NCBI GenBank assembly: GCA_003214975.1
Contig: QCKZ01000008.1
Span: 1 to 44,637, forward strand
Source: Prochlorococcus sp. AG-412-C21
GTDB lineage: Bacteria > Cyanobacteriota > Cyanobacteriia > PCC-6307 > Cyanobiaceae
Direction: 5' to 3'
DNA length: 44,637 nucleotides
In this document: positions 27,787 to 36,369 of the stretch, piece after piece
Layout: each line of letters opens with the position of its first letter
How positions within the stretch are numbered: the stretch's first letter is position 1
The notes under the pieces: generated by a model
The model's database searches: none
What the model was told of the DNA's origin: nothing
Seen by the model: only the letters and a program-made list of their open reading frames with translations
Made by a program: the position numbers and the translations under genes

Positions 27787-28011
27787 GAGTGGGAATAAAC
27801 GGATTTTAAGAACCCAGTTATAACTTGAATTAATCGGTTTTACGTTAGATATAGTCAAAATGATGGTTATGTCATAGCAATTGATTTGAGCGATAAAATC
27901 TAGTGCGGTTTTACGTGGGTTTTACGTTGAACCTTTTCTCCGTCTCTTAAGAGAAATCGTAGAAAGTCTGTTTTCTCTACAATTGGTATATTGATTAAAA
28001 GTAAATTTGAT
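27787..28011 (+). repeat. Module leader B: second guaA 3' end copy plus leader
   Basis: The copy begins with GAGTGGGAATAA (27787-27798), identical to the guaA terminus, and runs 225 bp to the ATG at 28012. It contains GGTTTTACGT singly at 27836 and as an intact pair at 27907-27927, TCTCTTAAGAGA at 27943-27954, and TCTCTACA at 27974. The distance from GAGTGGGAATAA to TCTCTACA is 187 bases in both leaders. The readthrough frame after TAA contains one internal TGA and then NRFYVRYSQNDGYVIAIDL before a TAG. Confidence 0.85.
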
Positions 28012-28389
28012 ATGAAAAAACAAACTGCTTTTATTGGATTTTTATTGTTCAATGTTTTTTCGATTTCGTTTATAAAAAGTGCAATTGCTGAAAGATATAT
28101 TTGTTCTGCTGAACTTTCGAGTCATGGGAGACCTGGTGAAGTCGAGACAAAAACTTACAAAAGAGAAGGAAAATTTTTTGTAAAGACTTATGAAAATGGT
28201 GAAGATGACCATTCAATCCTTAAGGAGACAAATAGTTTTATTATTTTAACTAAAACATATAATTATCCAGATTTATTTATAACGATCATTGATAAGAAAA
28301 AGTTAAATTTCATAGAGTCTTATGCATCAATCGAACTTGAATACAATACAGAAATTCCTACCGCTGGAAAATGCTTTATTTCTCGATAA
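28012..28389 (+). CDS. Small secreted protein, module B cargo
   Basis: This 125-residue protein has a clear signal peptide, MKKQTAFIGFLLFNVFS, with cleavage likely after SAIA (residue 26). The mature part begins ERYICSAELSSHG and ends AGKCFISR, leaving two Cys that could pair. The start at 28012 was chosen by alignment with module A; an open extension to 27991 is ignored. It is a diverged paralogue of the module A protein, with shared ICxxE, ILxET, IDKK and GKC positions. I recognise no named domain. It differs from its neighbours in lying inside a repeat module. Confidence 0.75.
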   Translation: MKKQTAFIGFLLFNVFSISFIKSAIAERYICSAELSSHGRPGEVETKTYKREGKFFVKTYENGEDDHSILKETNSFIILTKTYNYPDLFITIIDKKKLNFIESYASIELEYNTEIPTAGKCFISR

Positions 28390-28660
28390 ATATAAATGGA
28401 AATATTCCTACAAACAAAATCAATAAATAAAGATATTCATATTTTTTGAAACATTATCGTTTTGTTGAATTTTAAATTTGATTTCGTTCAGAAAAAGCAA
28501 TGAAAAAAATGAATTCTCTACAATTAGTTCATCTAATTACAGGGAAAAGTATAAAGAATGGAAGTAATCGGTTTTACGTGGGTTTTACGTGGAAAATTAA
28601 CTCCTTAAATCCTAGTCATAGATTGAAAAAATTGTTAAAGTTCTTATAGAGTGGGAGTAA
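28390..28660 (+). repeat. Module tail B ending in third, variant guaA 3' end
   Basis: After the cargo stop there are about 125 bases I cannot assign. The 134-bp tail then begins TCTCTACAATTAG at 28515, contains a perfect GGTTTTACGT pair at 28570-28590 with 11-bp period, and ends TTATA plus GAGTGGGAGTAA (28649-28660; one change from the guaA terminus). No leader follows, so this marks the distal end of the array. The remaining bases up to 28731 hold nothing recognisable. Confidence 0.75.
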
Positions 28661-28731
28661 GTCTTCAAATGTTAAAAAAATTTAAAGTTTTTTATATAAG
28701 CAAGAAATTTTTAAATGAGATTTAAAACGTA

Positions 28732-29445
28732 ATGCCCGATATTATTAAATTAAGTCGATCTACAGTTGAGAAATATCTTAGTTGTCCAAGATGTTGTGTA
28801 CTGGACAAAAAATATCAAATCAAACCGCCATCATTACCATTTACCTTAAATATAGCTGTAGATAATTTATGTAAAAATGAATTTGATTATTATAGAAAAA
28901 TTAAGGAGCCACATCCTTTATTTATTGAATATGGAATTGATGCTGTGCCTTTCAAACACAAAGATTTAGAACGTTGGAGAAGTAATTTTCAAGGGATAAG
29001 ATATAAGTCAATTGAACATAACTATGATTTTGGTGGAGCTGTGGATGATATTTGGCAGAAAAAAAATGGTGACCTTATTATCGTTGATGTCAAAGCAACA
29101 TCTAGAAATAATTTTGATTGGTCTGAGACTTTTAATAAATATGAATATGCAAAAGCTTATAAAAGACAATTAGAAATGTATCAGTGGTTGTTTAAAAAAA
29201 ACGGTTTTCAAGTAGCTAAAGAAGCTTATCTTTTATATTTCAATGGCAAGAAAAATGAAGAGTTATTTAATAACCAATTAAATTTTGACGTACATCTAAT
29301 TAAATTAGATTGTTCTACTTCATGGGTAGAAAATAAGATAATTGATACGGTCAATTTATTACGTTCGGATAATTTCCCTAAACCTTCCTTAAATTGTGAA
29401 TACTGTAATTATTTAAAGAAGCGTTGGCACTTGTCGAAAACTTAA
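28732..29445 (+). CDS. Cas4-like PD-(D/E)XK nuclease-family protein
   Basis: The 237-residue protein has the RecB/Cas4 nuclease core: GGAVDDIW (Asp 105/106), then LIIVDVKAT with the D-x-K pair at 119 and 121, and a downstream QxxxY motif in KRQLEMYQWLF. Cys residues at both ends (CPRCC at 18-22, CEYC near the C-terminus) form the usual bracket for an iron-sulfur or zinc site, as in Cas4 and AddB. There is no CRISPR array or cas gene in the window, so a CRISPR role is not supported. DNA end processing is plausible. It starts 71 bp beyond the third guaA-end copy. Confidence 0.8.
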   Translation: MPDIIKLSRSTVEKYLSCPRCCVLDKKYQIKPPSLPFTLNIAVDNLCKNEFDYYRKIKEPHPLFIEYGIDAVPFKHKDLERWRSNFQGIRYKSIEHNYDFGGAVDDIWQKKNGDLIIVDVKATSRNNFDWSETFNKYEYAKAYKRQLEMYQWLFKKNGFQVAKEAYLLYFNGKKNEELFNNQLNFDVHLIKLDCSTSWVENKIIDTVNLLRSDNFPKPSLNCEYCNYLKKRWHLSKT

Positions 29446-29525
29446 TACTAATAGGATAATTTTTTATATTTCTGGAAAAATAGTGAATAAAAGATAATCT
29501 TTAATTAGATTATTAATTTAGACTT

Positions 29526-30134
29526 TTGATAAAATCAAAAAATTCTGAAAGAAAGATAACTAATCATCTGCAACAAGATGTAGTCAAGGTATCTGGTAAA
29601 ACAATTTTTATTAATCCTTTTTTATATTGGCGGAGATTTGACGAAAATACTAATAGATGGCTCAGAGAACCTGGTCAAATGTCAGAGGATCAAATCTCAC
29701 CAAATAGGAACCGTTTTTATCCAGAAATAGAGTGGGCTGATTTAAGTCATGAGCAAAAGCTCATAAAAGATGCAACTGTTGAGATGTTTTTAAAAACTCT
29801 TGAATTGATAAGTACATTTCATCCTTATCTGAGTTCCGGACAATTATTAGAAGTGGAGAGAAAAATGGCGATTGTAAAAAAGATTCCTTTCGAAAAGTGG
29901 GTAACAAAATCTTTCGAGAAAAAAGCGAGATTGCTAGAAAATGAAAAGAGAAAATTTCAAAGAGAAAGATTTTATAGTAGCTGGAGGGAATGGTTCAGTC
30001 TAGTAAATACTCAACAAGCCATTTTGCCGTTAATCGTCACGCTATTTATTTCTTCATTTATTGGATGGTCATTAGGGATATCAAAGAATAGTTGTAATCC
30101 TTATTTTGAACAAAATATAGAACAATTAAATTAA
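29526..30134 (+). CDS. Tail-anchored hypothetical protein
   Basis: This 202-residue protein starts at TTG 29526 with no obvious ribosome binding site. The body is soluble and charged, with a Trp-rich region (FLYWRRFDENTNRWLREPGQM; IEWADLSHEQK) and a long Lys/Glu/Arg-rich helix near 115-150. One membrane segment (ILPLIVTLFISSFIGWSLGI) near 165-185 precedes a short C-terminal tail, the layout of a tail-anchored membrane protein. I recognise no catalytic motif. It is probably specific to marine picocyanobacteria. Confidence 0.65.
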   Translation: MIKSKNSERKITNHLQQDVVKVSGKTIFINPFLYWRRFDENTNRWLREPGQMSEDQISPNRNRFYPEIEWADLSHEQKLIKDATVEMFLKTLELISTFHPYLSSGQLLEVERKMAIVKKIPFEKWVTKSFEKKARLLENEKRKFQRERFYSSWREWFSLVNTQQAILPLIVTLFISSFIGWSLGISKNSCNPYFEQNIEQLN

Positions 30135-30242
30135 TTTCTTTTTGATCTTTTTTAAGTATCTAAGTTAATAAAATTTTGAAAAAATAAATTTATTATTTAG
30201 AATTCTATTAATTGAAATAATTGCCTAAAAAGTATAAGTTTT

Positions 30243-30386
30243 ATGAGTGAAAATTTAAATTCCAATAATATTCAAAATGATGAGTTTAATCTCATCAATG
30301 AAGACAGTGATTATAAAGATTTAATCACTAGACTTAATGAAATAAAATCAACCATTGCTTTATTAGAAAAAACAATATTTAAATAA
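30243..30386 (+). CDS. Small 47-residue hypothetical protein
   Basis: ATG at 30243 to TAA at 30384-30386 gives an acidic peptide: MSENLNSNNIQNDEFNLI, then a predicted helix LITRLNEIKSTIALLEKTIFK with regular leucine spacing. It lies alone in the 263-bp gap between the tail-anchored gene and mrdA, on the same strand, 11 bp before the mrdA start, so co-transcription with mrdA is likely. The amphipathic C-terminal helix suggests a coiled-coil partner. No domain is recognised; the reality of the gene rests on codon use, position and the helical pattern. Confidence 0.5.
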   Translation: MSENLNSNNIQNDEFNLINEDSDYKDLITRLNEIKSTIALLEKTIFK

Positions 30387-30397
30387 ATTTTATATTT

Positions 30398-32189
30398 TTG
30401 ATAAAAACAAGTCCTAATAAAAAACTTATTTCATTAAAGAGACAACCTTTAGTCTTACTTATTTTTTCTTCTATATCATTTTTATTGATTCTATGTAGGT
30501 TAATTTTTTTACAACTTTTAAATTATGAATCTTTTAAGAAGATGTCAGATGAGAATAGGATCAGACTTATTGCTTCACAGCCAATACGCGGAAGAATACT
30601 AGATAAAAATGGTTATGTTTTAGCAGATAGTAGAGTTAAATATTCTTTAATAATAAAGCCTCAATCTGTCAATAAAAGCAATTGGGAAAAACATAAATCA
30701 ATTATTTCTAACTTGTTAAATATTGATAGTAATGTAATTCAAAAAAAATACTCTGATGGTCTAAAAAATCAGAAACTTTCAGTAATTATTCTTGATGATT
30801 TAAATGTAGATCAATTAATAAAATTTAAGGAGAATGAAGGTAATTTAATTAGTTTTGAAATAGCTACCAAATTAATTAGAAATTATCCTTATAAATCCCT
30901 TGCTGCCCATGTAATTGGTTATACTCAGCCAATTACTGAATTAGAATATAAATTCTTATCTAAGAATGGTTATAAATTAAATGACTTAATCGGTAGAACT
31001 GGAATTGAATATGTTTACGAAGATTTTATAAGAGGTGAATGGGGTGGAGAAATGGTTGAAGTAAATTCATTAGGAAAATTTCAAAGATCATTGGGTCTAA
31101 GGCCTCCAGTACAAGGTAATGATATTGAACTAACAATTGACCTTAATCTGCAATTAGTTGCTGAGGAAGTTCTTAAAGATAAAAAAGCTGGAGCCATAAT
31201 AGTAATGGATCCAAGAGATGGTGCAATAAGAGCAATGTCAAGTAAACCTACATTTGATTTAAATTTTTTCTCAAAGGATTTTAAACCTGAGAAAGAATAT
31301 AATAACCTTTTTAATTCTACTGAAAAAACCTTTATTTAATAGAGCATTAAATGCCTACGATCCAGGAAGCGTTTGGAAAATTGTAACGGCTTTAGCTGGC
31401 TTGGAAAGTGGAAAATTCCCTAGAGAAACAATGTTAGATACGAAACCATGTATAACTTATGGGAGCCAATGTTTTAGAGAGCATAATGATTTAGGCTTTG
31501 GGTTAATAGGTTATGAAGATGCTTTAAGAGTTTCTAGTAATACATTTTTTTATCAAGTAGGTCATGGAGTAGGAGTTGATGAAATTTATAAGGTCTCACG
31601 AAAGCTTGGTTTTAATTCTTTATCTGGAATTGAAATTTCTGAACAAGAAAATATAGGATTAGTAGCTAGTAGTGAATGGGCTAAAGCAGGCAGAGGATGG
31701 GGGCAACCAGGAAGAACCCCTTGGGTTCCAGAAGATATCGCGAGTATGTCTATTGGACAATTTGTTGTACAAGTTACTCCTATACAAATAGCTAGAGCAT
31801 ATGCTGCAATTGCAAATGGAGGTTATCTAGTTACTCCCTATTTAGTTAAAAAAGATGAAGAAAATCTTTCAGATAAAAAACTTATTAAAATTGATATTGA
31901 TTCAAATAATATTCAGTTGATAAAAAGTGGTCTCAGGAAAGTAGTAGAATCTGGCACAGGAGTATCAATTAATTATGGAGTTTCAAATTTACCTCCAGTT
32001 TCAGGCAAAACTGGAACTGCTGAAGATGGTGAAGGTGGATTAGATCACGCTTGGTTCGTTTGCTTTACTCCCTCTGACAAAAGCGAATTACTTGTAGTTG
32101 CTTTTGCACAAAATACTCCTGGTGGGGGATCTGTTCATGCACTGCCTATGGCTAGAGAAATTTTGAAAGTTTGGAATGAAAAAGAATGA
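30398..32189 (+). CDS. mrdA: Penicillin-binding protein 2 (peptidoglycan transpeptidase), frameshifted as read
   Basis: PBP2 cross-links peptidoglycan for elongation growth. The N-terminal part has one membrane helix (LVLLIFSSISFLLILCRLIF) and the dimerisation motif RGRILDKNGYVLADSR. Past a break come the transpeptidase motifs: SVWK (Ser codon 31368-31370), SSN in RVSSNTFFYQ, and KTG in SGKTGTAED. The frame breaks at an A run, 31323-31328, which has six A; five restore STEKPLFNRALNAYDPGS and a 596-residue protein. The full span of 1792 bases is one base over a whole number of codons, consistent with this. As PBP2 is normally essential, a sequence error or slippage is likely. The start is TTG at 30398. 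Confidence 0.88.
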
Positions 32190-32211
32190 GATTTTATTAG
32201 GTTTTAAATGT

Positions 32212-32736
32212 TTATGTTTTTAATTTTTTCATTTGTAAAAGTCTTTGAATAATATCTTCAATAGTTTTTGTATCTATAGGTTTACTATATGAGGACAAAA
32301 GTTGTCTCCCTAATACTTGACTGCCTAAATGTACTAATTGAATGCGTAATGAGGTCAGTAGTTCTAACCCTATGCCACCAGAAAATGTAGCAATTGCAAT
32401 TGGTTGACCATTAAATAAATTCCTAAAGTCATCTCCCGAAATAGAAAGCCATGCTATGAAGTTGGAGAGAATGGGAGGTATAGATCCATTATATTCAGGC
32501 GCACAAATCACCCACCTTTCAATCTTGAAAAGCTTTTTTTTTAATTCTTTTATTTCATTTGGAATATTTTCTTTGCTGTGAATTCTTGGATTAAATAATG
32601 GAATATCAAGAGTGGTAAGATCTAAAATTTCAGAACTTATTTTAAGTTCATTACTTTTTTCAAGAAATTTTTTAGAAAGTTCTAGATTTTTACCACAACT
32701 AGCTGTAATGATTATTAGATCTTTTGTTTCAGTCAT
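32212..32736 (-). CDS. NADPH-dependent FMN reductase-like flavoprotein
   Basis: The 174-residue flavodoxin-like protein begins LIIITASCGKNLELSKKFLEKS and has the FMN-binding CAPEYNGSIPPILSNFIAWLS segment that marks the FMN_red/ChrR/SsuE family, plus ATFSGGIGLELLTSLR. Such enzymes reduce FMN, quinones or azo compounds with NAD(P)H. It lies 17 bp after the flv1 stop on the same strand, and the Flv3-Flv1-FMN reductase order suggests a common transcript and a supply of reduced flavin to, or redox role alongside, the flavodiiron pair. The link is inference. Confidence 0.82.
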   Translation of the reverse strand: MTETKDLIIITASCGKNLELSKKFLEKSNELKISSEILDLTTLDIPLFNPRIHSKENIPNEIKELKKKLFKIERWVICAPEYNGSIPPILSNFIAWLSISGDDFRNLFNGQPIAIATFSGGIGLELLTSLRIQLVHLGSQVLGRQLLSSYSKPIDTKTIEDIIQRLLQMKKLKT

Positions 32737-32753
32737 AAATTAGATAAATAAAT

Positions 32754-34557
32754 TTAATAGTTAGCACCTGTTTTGCGGTGATGAACTGCCGTTAGACTAT
32801 CGGATTTTAGTATATTACCGTGTAGTACTTCGGCGTAAATTACCCAATGATCTCCACATTCCATTCTCTCTTTGACAGAAGCATCTAACCATGCGAGCGA
32901 TTCTGGAATGATTATCTGTTCATTAGGAGTTAATTCAATATTTATGCCTTCAAATCTATCTTCTCCAGGTGCAAAGGGCTTTGTGAATCTTTTCAAAGGT
33001 TCTTTAAAATATTTTTCACTAAGAATATTTAATGCGAATGAATCTCCTATTTGCAGAAGAGACTCTACCGATCTATCTTTTGCTACTGCAATACTTAACC
33101 CGGGCGGAGAAAAAACTTGCTTGACTCACCCAAGATGCAAGCATAGCTCCTTTAATATTATTCTCATCTTTGCCTTTAGAGGCTGTCAGGACACAAAGTG
33201 AACCAATTACTCTTCCAAGAGCTTGTAGCTTTGGATCCGTTTTGCTTGTAATCATTCCAGTATCTGATTTTCTGGGTTTTTTCTTTGCTTTTTTTATAAT
33301 TTTTCTTCCAAAGTGAGTTCCTATTTCTTCTAACTCTTTAATCTTTGGTTTATTTGGACTGAATTTAATCCTTATAGGGTCAAAACTAAACTTAAAACCA
33401 CCGTCTTTTAATTTTGTTTCAAGTAAATCTATAGCTTCGCCGCTCCAGCCAAAACTGCCAAAAATTCCCACTGGCTTATCTCTATTACCCTCTGCTAATA
33501 ATGTTCCTAGTGCACTAACTATTGGAGTTGGGGCGTGACCACCCAATGTGGGTGAGCCTATTAAATATCCATCAGCATTTTGAATAGATTTTACAAGTAC
33601 ATCATTAGGTGTAAATTCACAATTAATACTTTCAACTTCTATAGAGGTTCTATTTATCCCTTTAGCCAATGCATCACCTATTGAGGCTGTATTTCCATAA
33701 GCACTTGCATATATCAGAGCGATCTTAAGATTATTTGTTGAGAGGTTCTCTCCCCATCTAATATAGTCATTTAAAAAGCCTTTTAAGCTATATTCGATCG
33801 CGGGACCATGTAATGGTGCAATAGTTTTAATGTCATAATCTGCAATTTTTTCAGTTATTGATACTACTTGATTAGACATTGGTGCCATCAAGCAATCATA
33901 AAAATGTTTCCTATCAATTTCTGTACTAACTCGATTTGTTTCAGACCAATATTCAGACGCAATGTGTGCAGAGAAAATTTTCTCACTAAGAAGTATTTCT
34001 TGATTACGTTCATAAATTATCAGGCCACCAGGCCAACGTGCTGTTGGAATAGGAATTAACTCTAGTGAAATGTTATCTAATTCTAAATTAAGTTCTTTTT
34101 TGATTATGTTTATTTCAGGTAATTGAATTTCAATAAAGTTTTCTACGGTAGGATTTCTTTGATTCCAAAGTTCGCTAATAAGTTTATAACCTGGATTAGA
34201 GCAAGTAATAGTTGTGTTTTGAAATTGGGTACTTATATTTTTTATAGTTTCAATAATTTGGGGATTAATATGACCAGAAATGAAGTTGATTTTATCTAAT
34301 GTAAATTGATCGCAAAACCTAGAAATTACTTTATTAAATGAATTTAAATATTGTTTCTCAGGTGGATGAATAATAAAAAGTTCCTCATGACTTCTAATGA
34401 AAAAAGTATTAAAAGAGGTTCCTTTTTCAAGGTTAAATTCAAGTTCAAATCTTTCTTTATTTTGGTCTAAGAATCTTACACAAGAAAAATTTTCGGTAAT
34501 TTCAAATTCTGATAAGTTTTGATTTTCTGCAAGTAGGCCTATATTAATATCTGACAT
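32754..34557 (-). CDS. flv1: Flv1-type A-type flavodiiron protein, frameshifted as read
   Basis: Flv1-type subunits pair with Flv3 to reduce O2 to water with photosystem I electrons. The beta-lactamase-like domain lacks the canonical HxExDH iron ligands (ISGHINPQI in their place), as in Flv1. A flavodoxin domain (IALIYASAYGNTASIGDALAKG) and a flavin reductase domain follow. The frame breaks near the plus-strand A run 33110-33115 (six; five restores ASFSPPGLSIAVAKDRSVES), giving a 600-residue protein. The 1804-base span is one base over a whole number of codons. It lies 16 bp after flv3. Confidence 0.85.
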
Positions 34558-34573
34558 TTTAAAGACTTATTTT

Positions 34574-36349
34574 CTAATAGTGATTAGCAACTTTTCTGTG
34601 ATGAACTGCTGTCTTGCATGATAAGTCAGAAACATTACCGTTTTCAACAATTCCGTAAATTATCCAATGGTCTGGAGTCTCCATTCTGGAACTAACTTTA
34701 CAATCTAAAAAGGCGAGTGAATCTGAGAGAACTGCTCCCCCTTCAGCGATGTTGCTAATTACATCTACATCTGCAAATCTATCAGCTCCAGGGGCAAATC
34801 TTTTTAAAAAATGTCTGAACATTTTTTGATAGTTATCTTCTCTCAAGATATTCACAACAAAACCATTACCAACTTGCATATATGATTCAATAGCTCTATC
34901 TTTTGCTACTGCAACTGTAATACCTGGTGGAGAAAAGCTTGCTTGACTAACCCAACTTGCGACCATTGCACTTTGTCTAAATGTCGAACCTTCCCCTTGG
35001 CTCGCTGTAACTACATATAATCCTCCACTTAATCTACCTAACGCTTTATCTAAATTTGAATCAAGGCTCTTCATAGATGCAATATTCTTCTTTTTATTGA
35101 TTAATTGACCCAAGTCAGTTCCAGCTTCTTCGAATTGTTGATAAACAATGGGATCTGGAATATTTTTAACTCTTAAAGGGGAGAAAGCTTCTTTTTGACC
35201 AAGTTCTCTTAATTTATTTGCTAAGGAATCTATAGGTTCATCATTTCCACCAAATGCATCATAGACAGCAGTAAATTGTTTCGGTTTTAGTGCTGCAAAT
35301 AAAGTACCGAGAGATTCTTTTAATTCATTATCTGAGTCTACTGGCCATGTGGGAATGACTACTGCTTTTGATTCGGAAATTAAACTTGTCAATTCTTGCG
35401 GGTCAGAAGATCTTAAATCAATTAATTGAACCTGTGCATCTGCTTTACTTATTCCACGAGATATCGCTTGACTTAGTCGATCACAATAACCATAGTCGCT
35501 TATGTAGCAGACTGAGACAAAATCATTACCTTTGCTTTTATTGCTACTCCATTCTAGATATTTTCCTTTCCAAAAATTCACCTGATTATGGAGCAAAGGC
35601 CCATGACCAACAGCTATTGTTTTTAATTCAGGTAGCTTATCTATTCTTTTAATTGCCTGCAGAACACTTCTAGCGTTTGGACCCATAAGGCAATCGTAAT
35701 AAAAACGGAAATCATCGTATATTTCTTTTTGATCATTGTCAAAAAATTCGTCAGAACAATAATGGAGTCCAAATGCATCGCATGTATAGAGAACATGTGT
35801 GCTGTGATCATATGAAAATATGGTATCTGGCCAATGTAAATTTGGTGCACTTATAAATTCAATATTATGTTCTAAACCACTATTAGGATTAGTTCCTAGA
35901 TTTAAAAACTCTCCACTCTTAACCTCTATACGCTTAAAGGGGATATGTATTTGGTCTTCAATGAATTTAAGGGCTAATTTTGATCCAACTACTGTGATGT
36001 TTTGGTTTAAATCTAAAAGATTACCTATTAAACCAGAATGATCAGGTTCTGTATGGCTTGTAATTAGATAATCAACTTCTTGCGGATTTACCTTTTTCAG
36101 TAATTCTTCAAACCATAATTCTTCGAACTTTGCATGACTAGTATCAATAATTGCTATTTTTTCGCCTCTAATAATAAAACTATTGTAAGTAGTTCCATTT
36201 CTTAAACCAAATTCAATATCAAATCTACTGCGATCCCAATCCAAAGATCTTATGGCACAGGAATCATCAGTGAAGTTTTTAGATTGAACTGTCAACTTGT
36301 TATTTATTTGTGCCAATTTAGAATTACTTGTATGGGCAGAGGCTATCAT
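34574..36349 (-). CDS. flv3: Flv3-type A-type flavodiiron protein
   Basis: Oxygen-reducing flavodiiron protein of 591 residues in three domains: diiron beta-lactamase-like (about 30-280), flavodoxin-like (about 285-420, SVCYISDYGYCDRLSQAISRG), and C-terminal flavin reductase (about 440-591, MVASWVSQASFSPPGITVAVAKDRA). The canonical ligand motif HTEPDH near residue 100 and GHGPL are present, which makes it the catalytically complete, Flv3-like subunit. It forms an operon with flv1 and the FMN reductase gene. The divergent region before alaS contains an inverted repeat ATAACT-TT-AGTTAT (36370-36383). Confidence 0.92.
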   Translation of the reverse strand: MIASAHTSNSKLAQINNKLTVQSKNFTDDSCAIRSLDWDRSRFDIEFGLRNGTTYNSFIIRGEKIAIIDTSHAKFEELWFEELLKKVNPQEVDYLITSHTEPDHSGLIGNLLDLNQNITVVGSKLALKFIEDQIHIPFKRIEVKSGEFLNLGTNPNSGLEHNIEFISAPNLHWPDTIFSYDHSTHVLYTCDAFGLHYCSDEFFDNDQKEIYDDFRFYYDCLMGPNARSVLQAIKRIDKLPELKTIAVGHGPLLHNQVNFWKGKYLEWSSNKSKGNDFVSVCYISDYGYCDRLSQAISRGISKADAQVQLIDLRSSDPQELTSLISESKAVVIPTWPVDSDNELKESLGTLFAALKPKQFTAVYDAFGGNDEPIDSLANKLRELGQKEAFSPLRVKNIPDPIVYQQFEEAGTDLGQLINKKKNIASMKSLDSNLDKALGRLSGGLYVVTASQGEGSTFRQSAMVASWVSQASFSPPGITVAVAKDRAIESYMQVGNGFVVNILREDNYQKMFRHFLKRFAPGADRFADVDVISNIAEGGAVLSDSLAFLDCKVSSRMETPDHWIIYGIVENGNVSDLSCKTAVHHRKVANHY

Positions 36350-36369
36350 AGAATGATTCGCTTTATAAA

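Noticed and set aside
28500..28649. A 49-codon ORF in module tail B, containing NRFYVGFTWKIN
   Set aside because: It lies wholly within repeat sequence, its protein motif is just the translated GGTTTTACGT pair, and the equivalent frame is not open in module tail A.
27074..28660. CRISPR array
   Set aside because: Repeats are few, long and unequal, contain coding cargo, and no cas operon is present; the Cas4-like gene alone is not enough.
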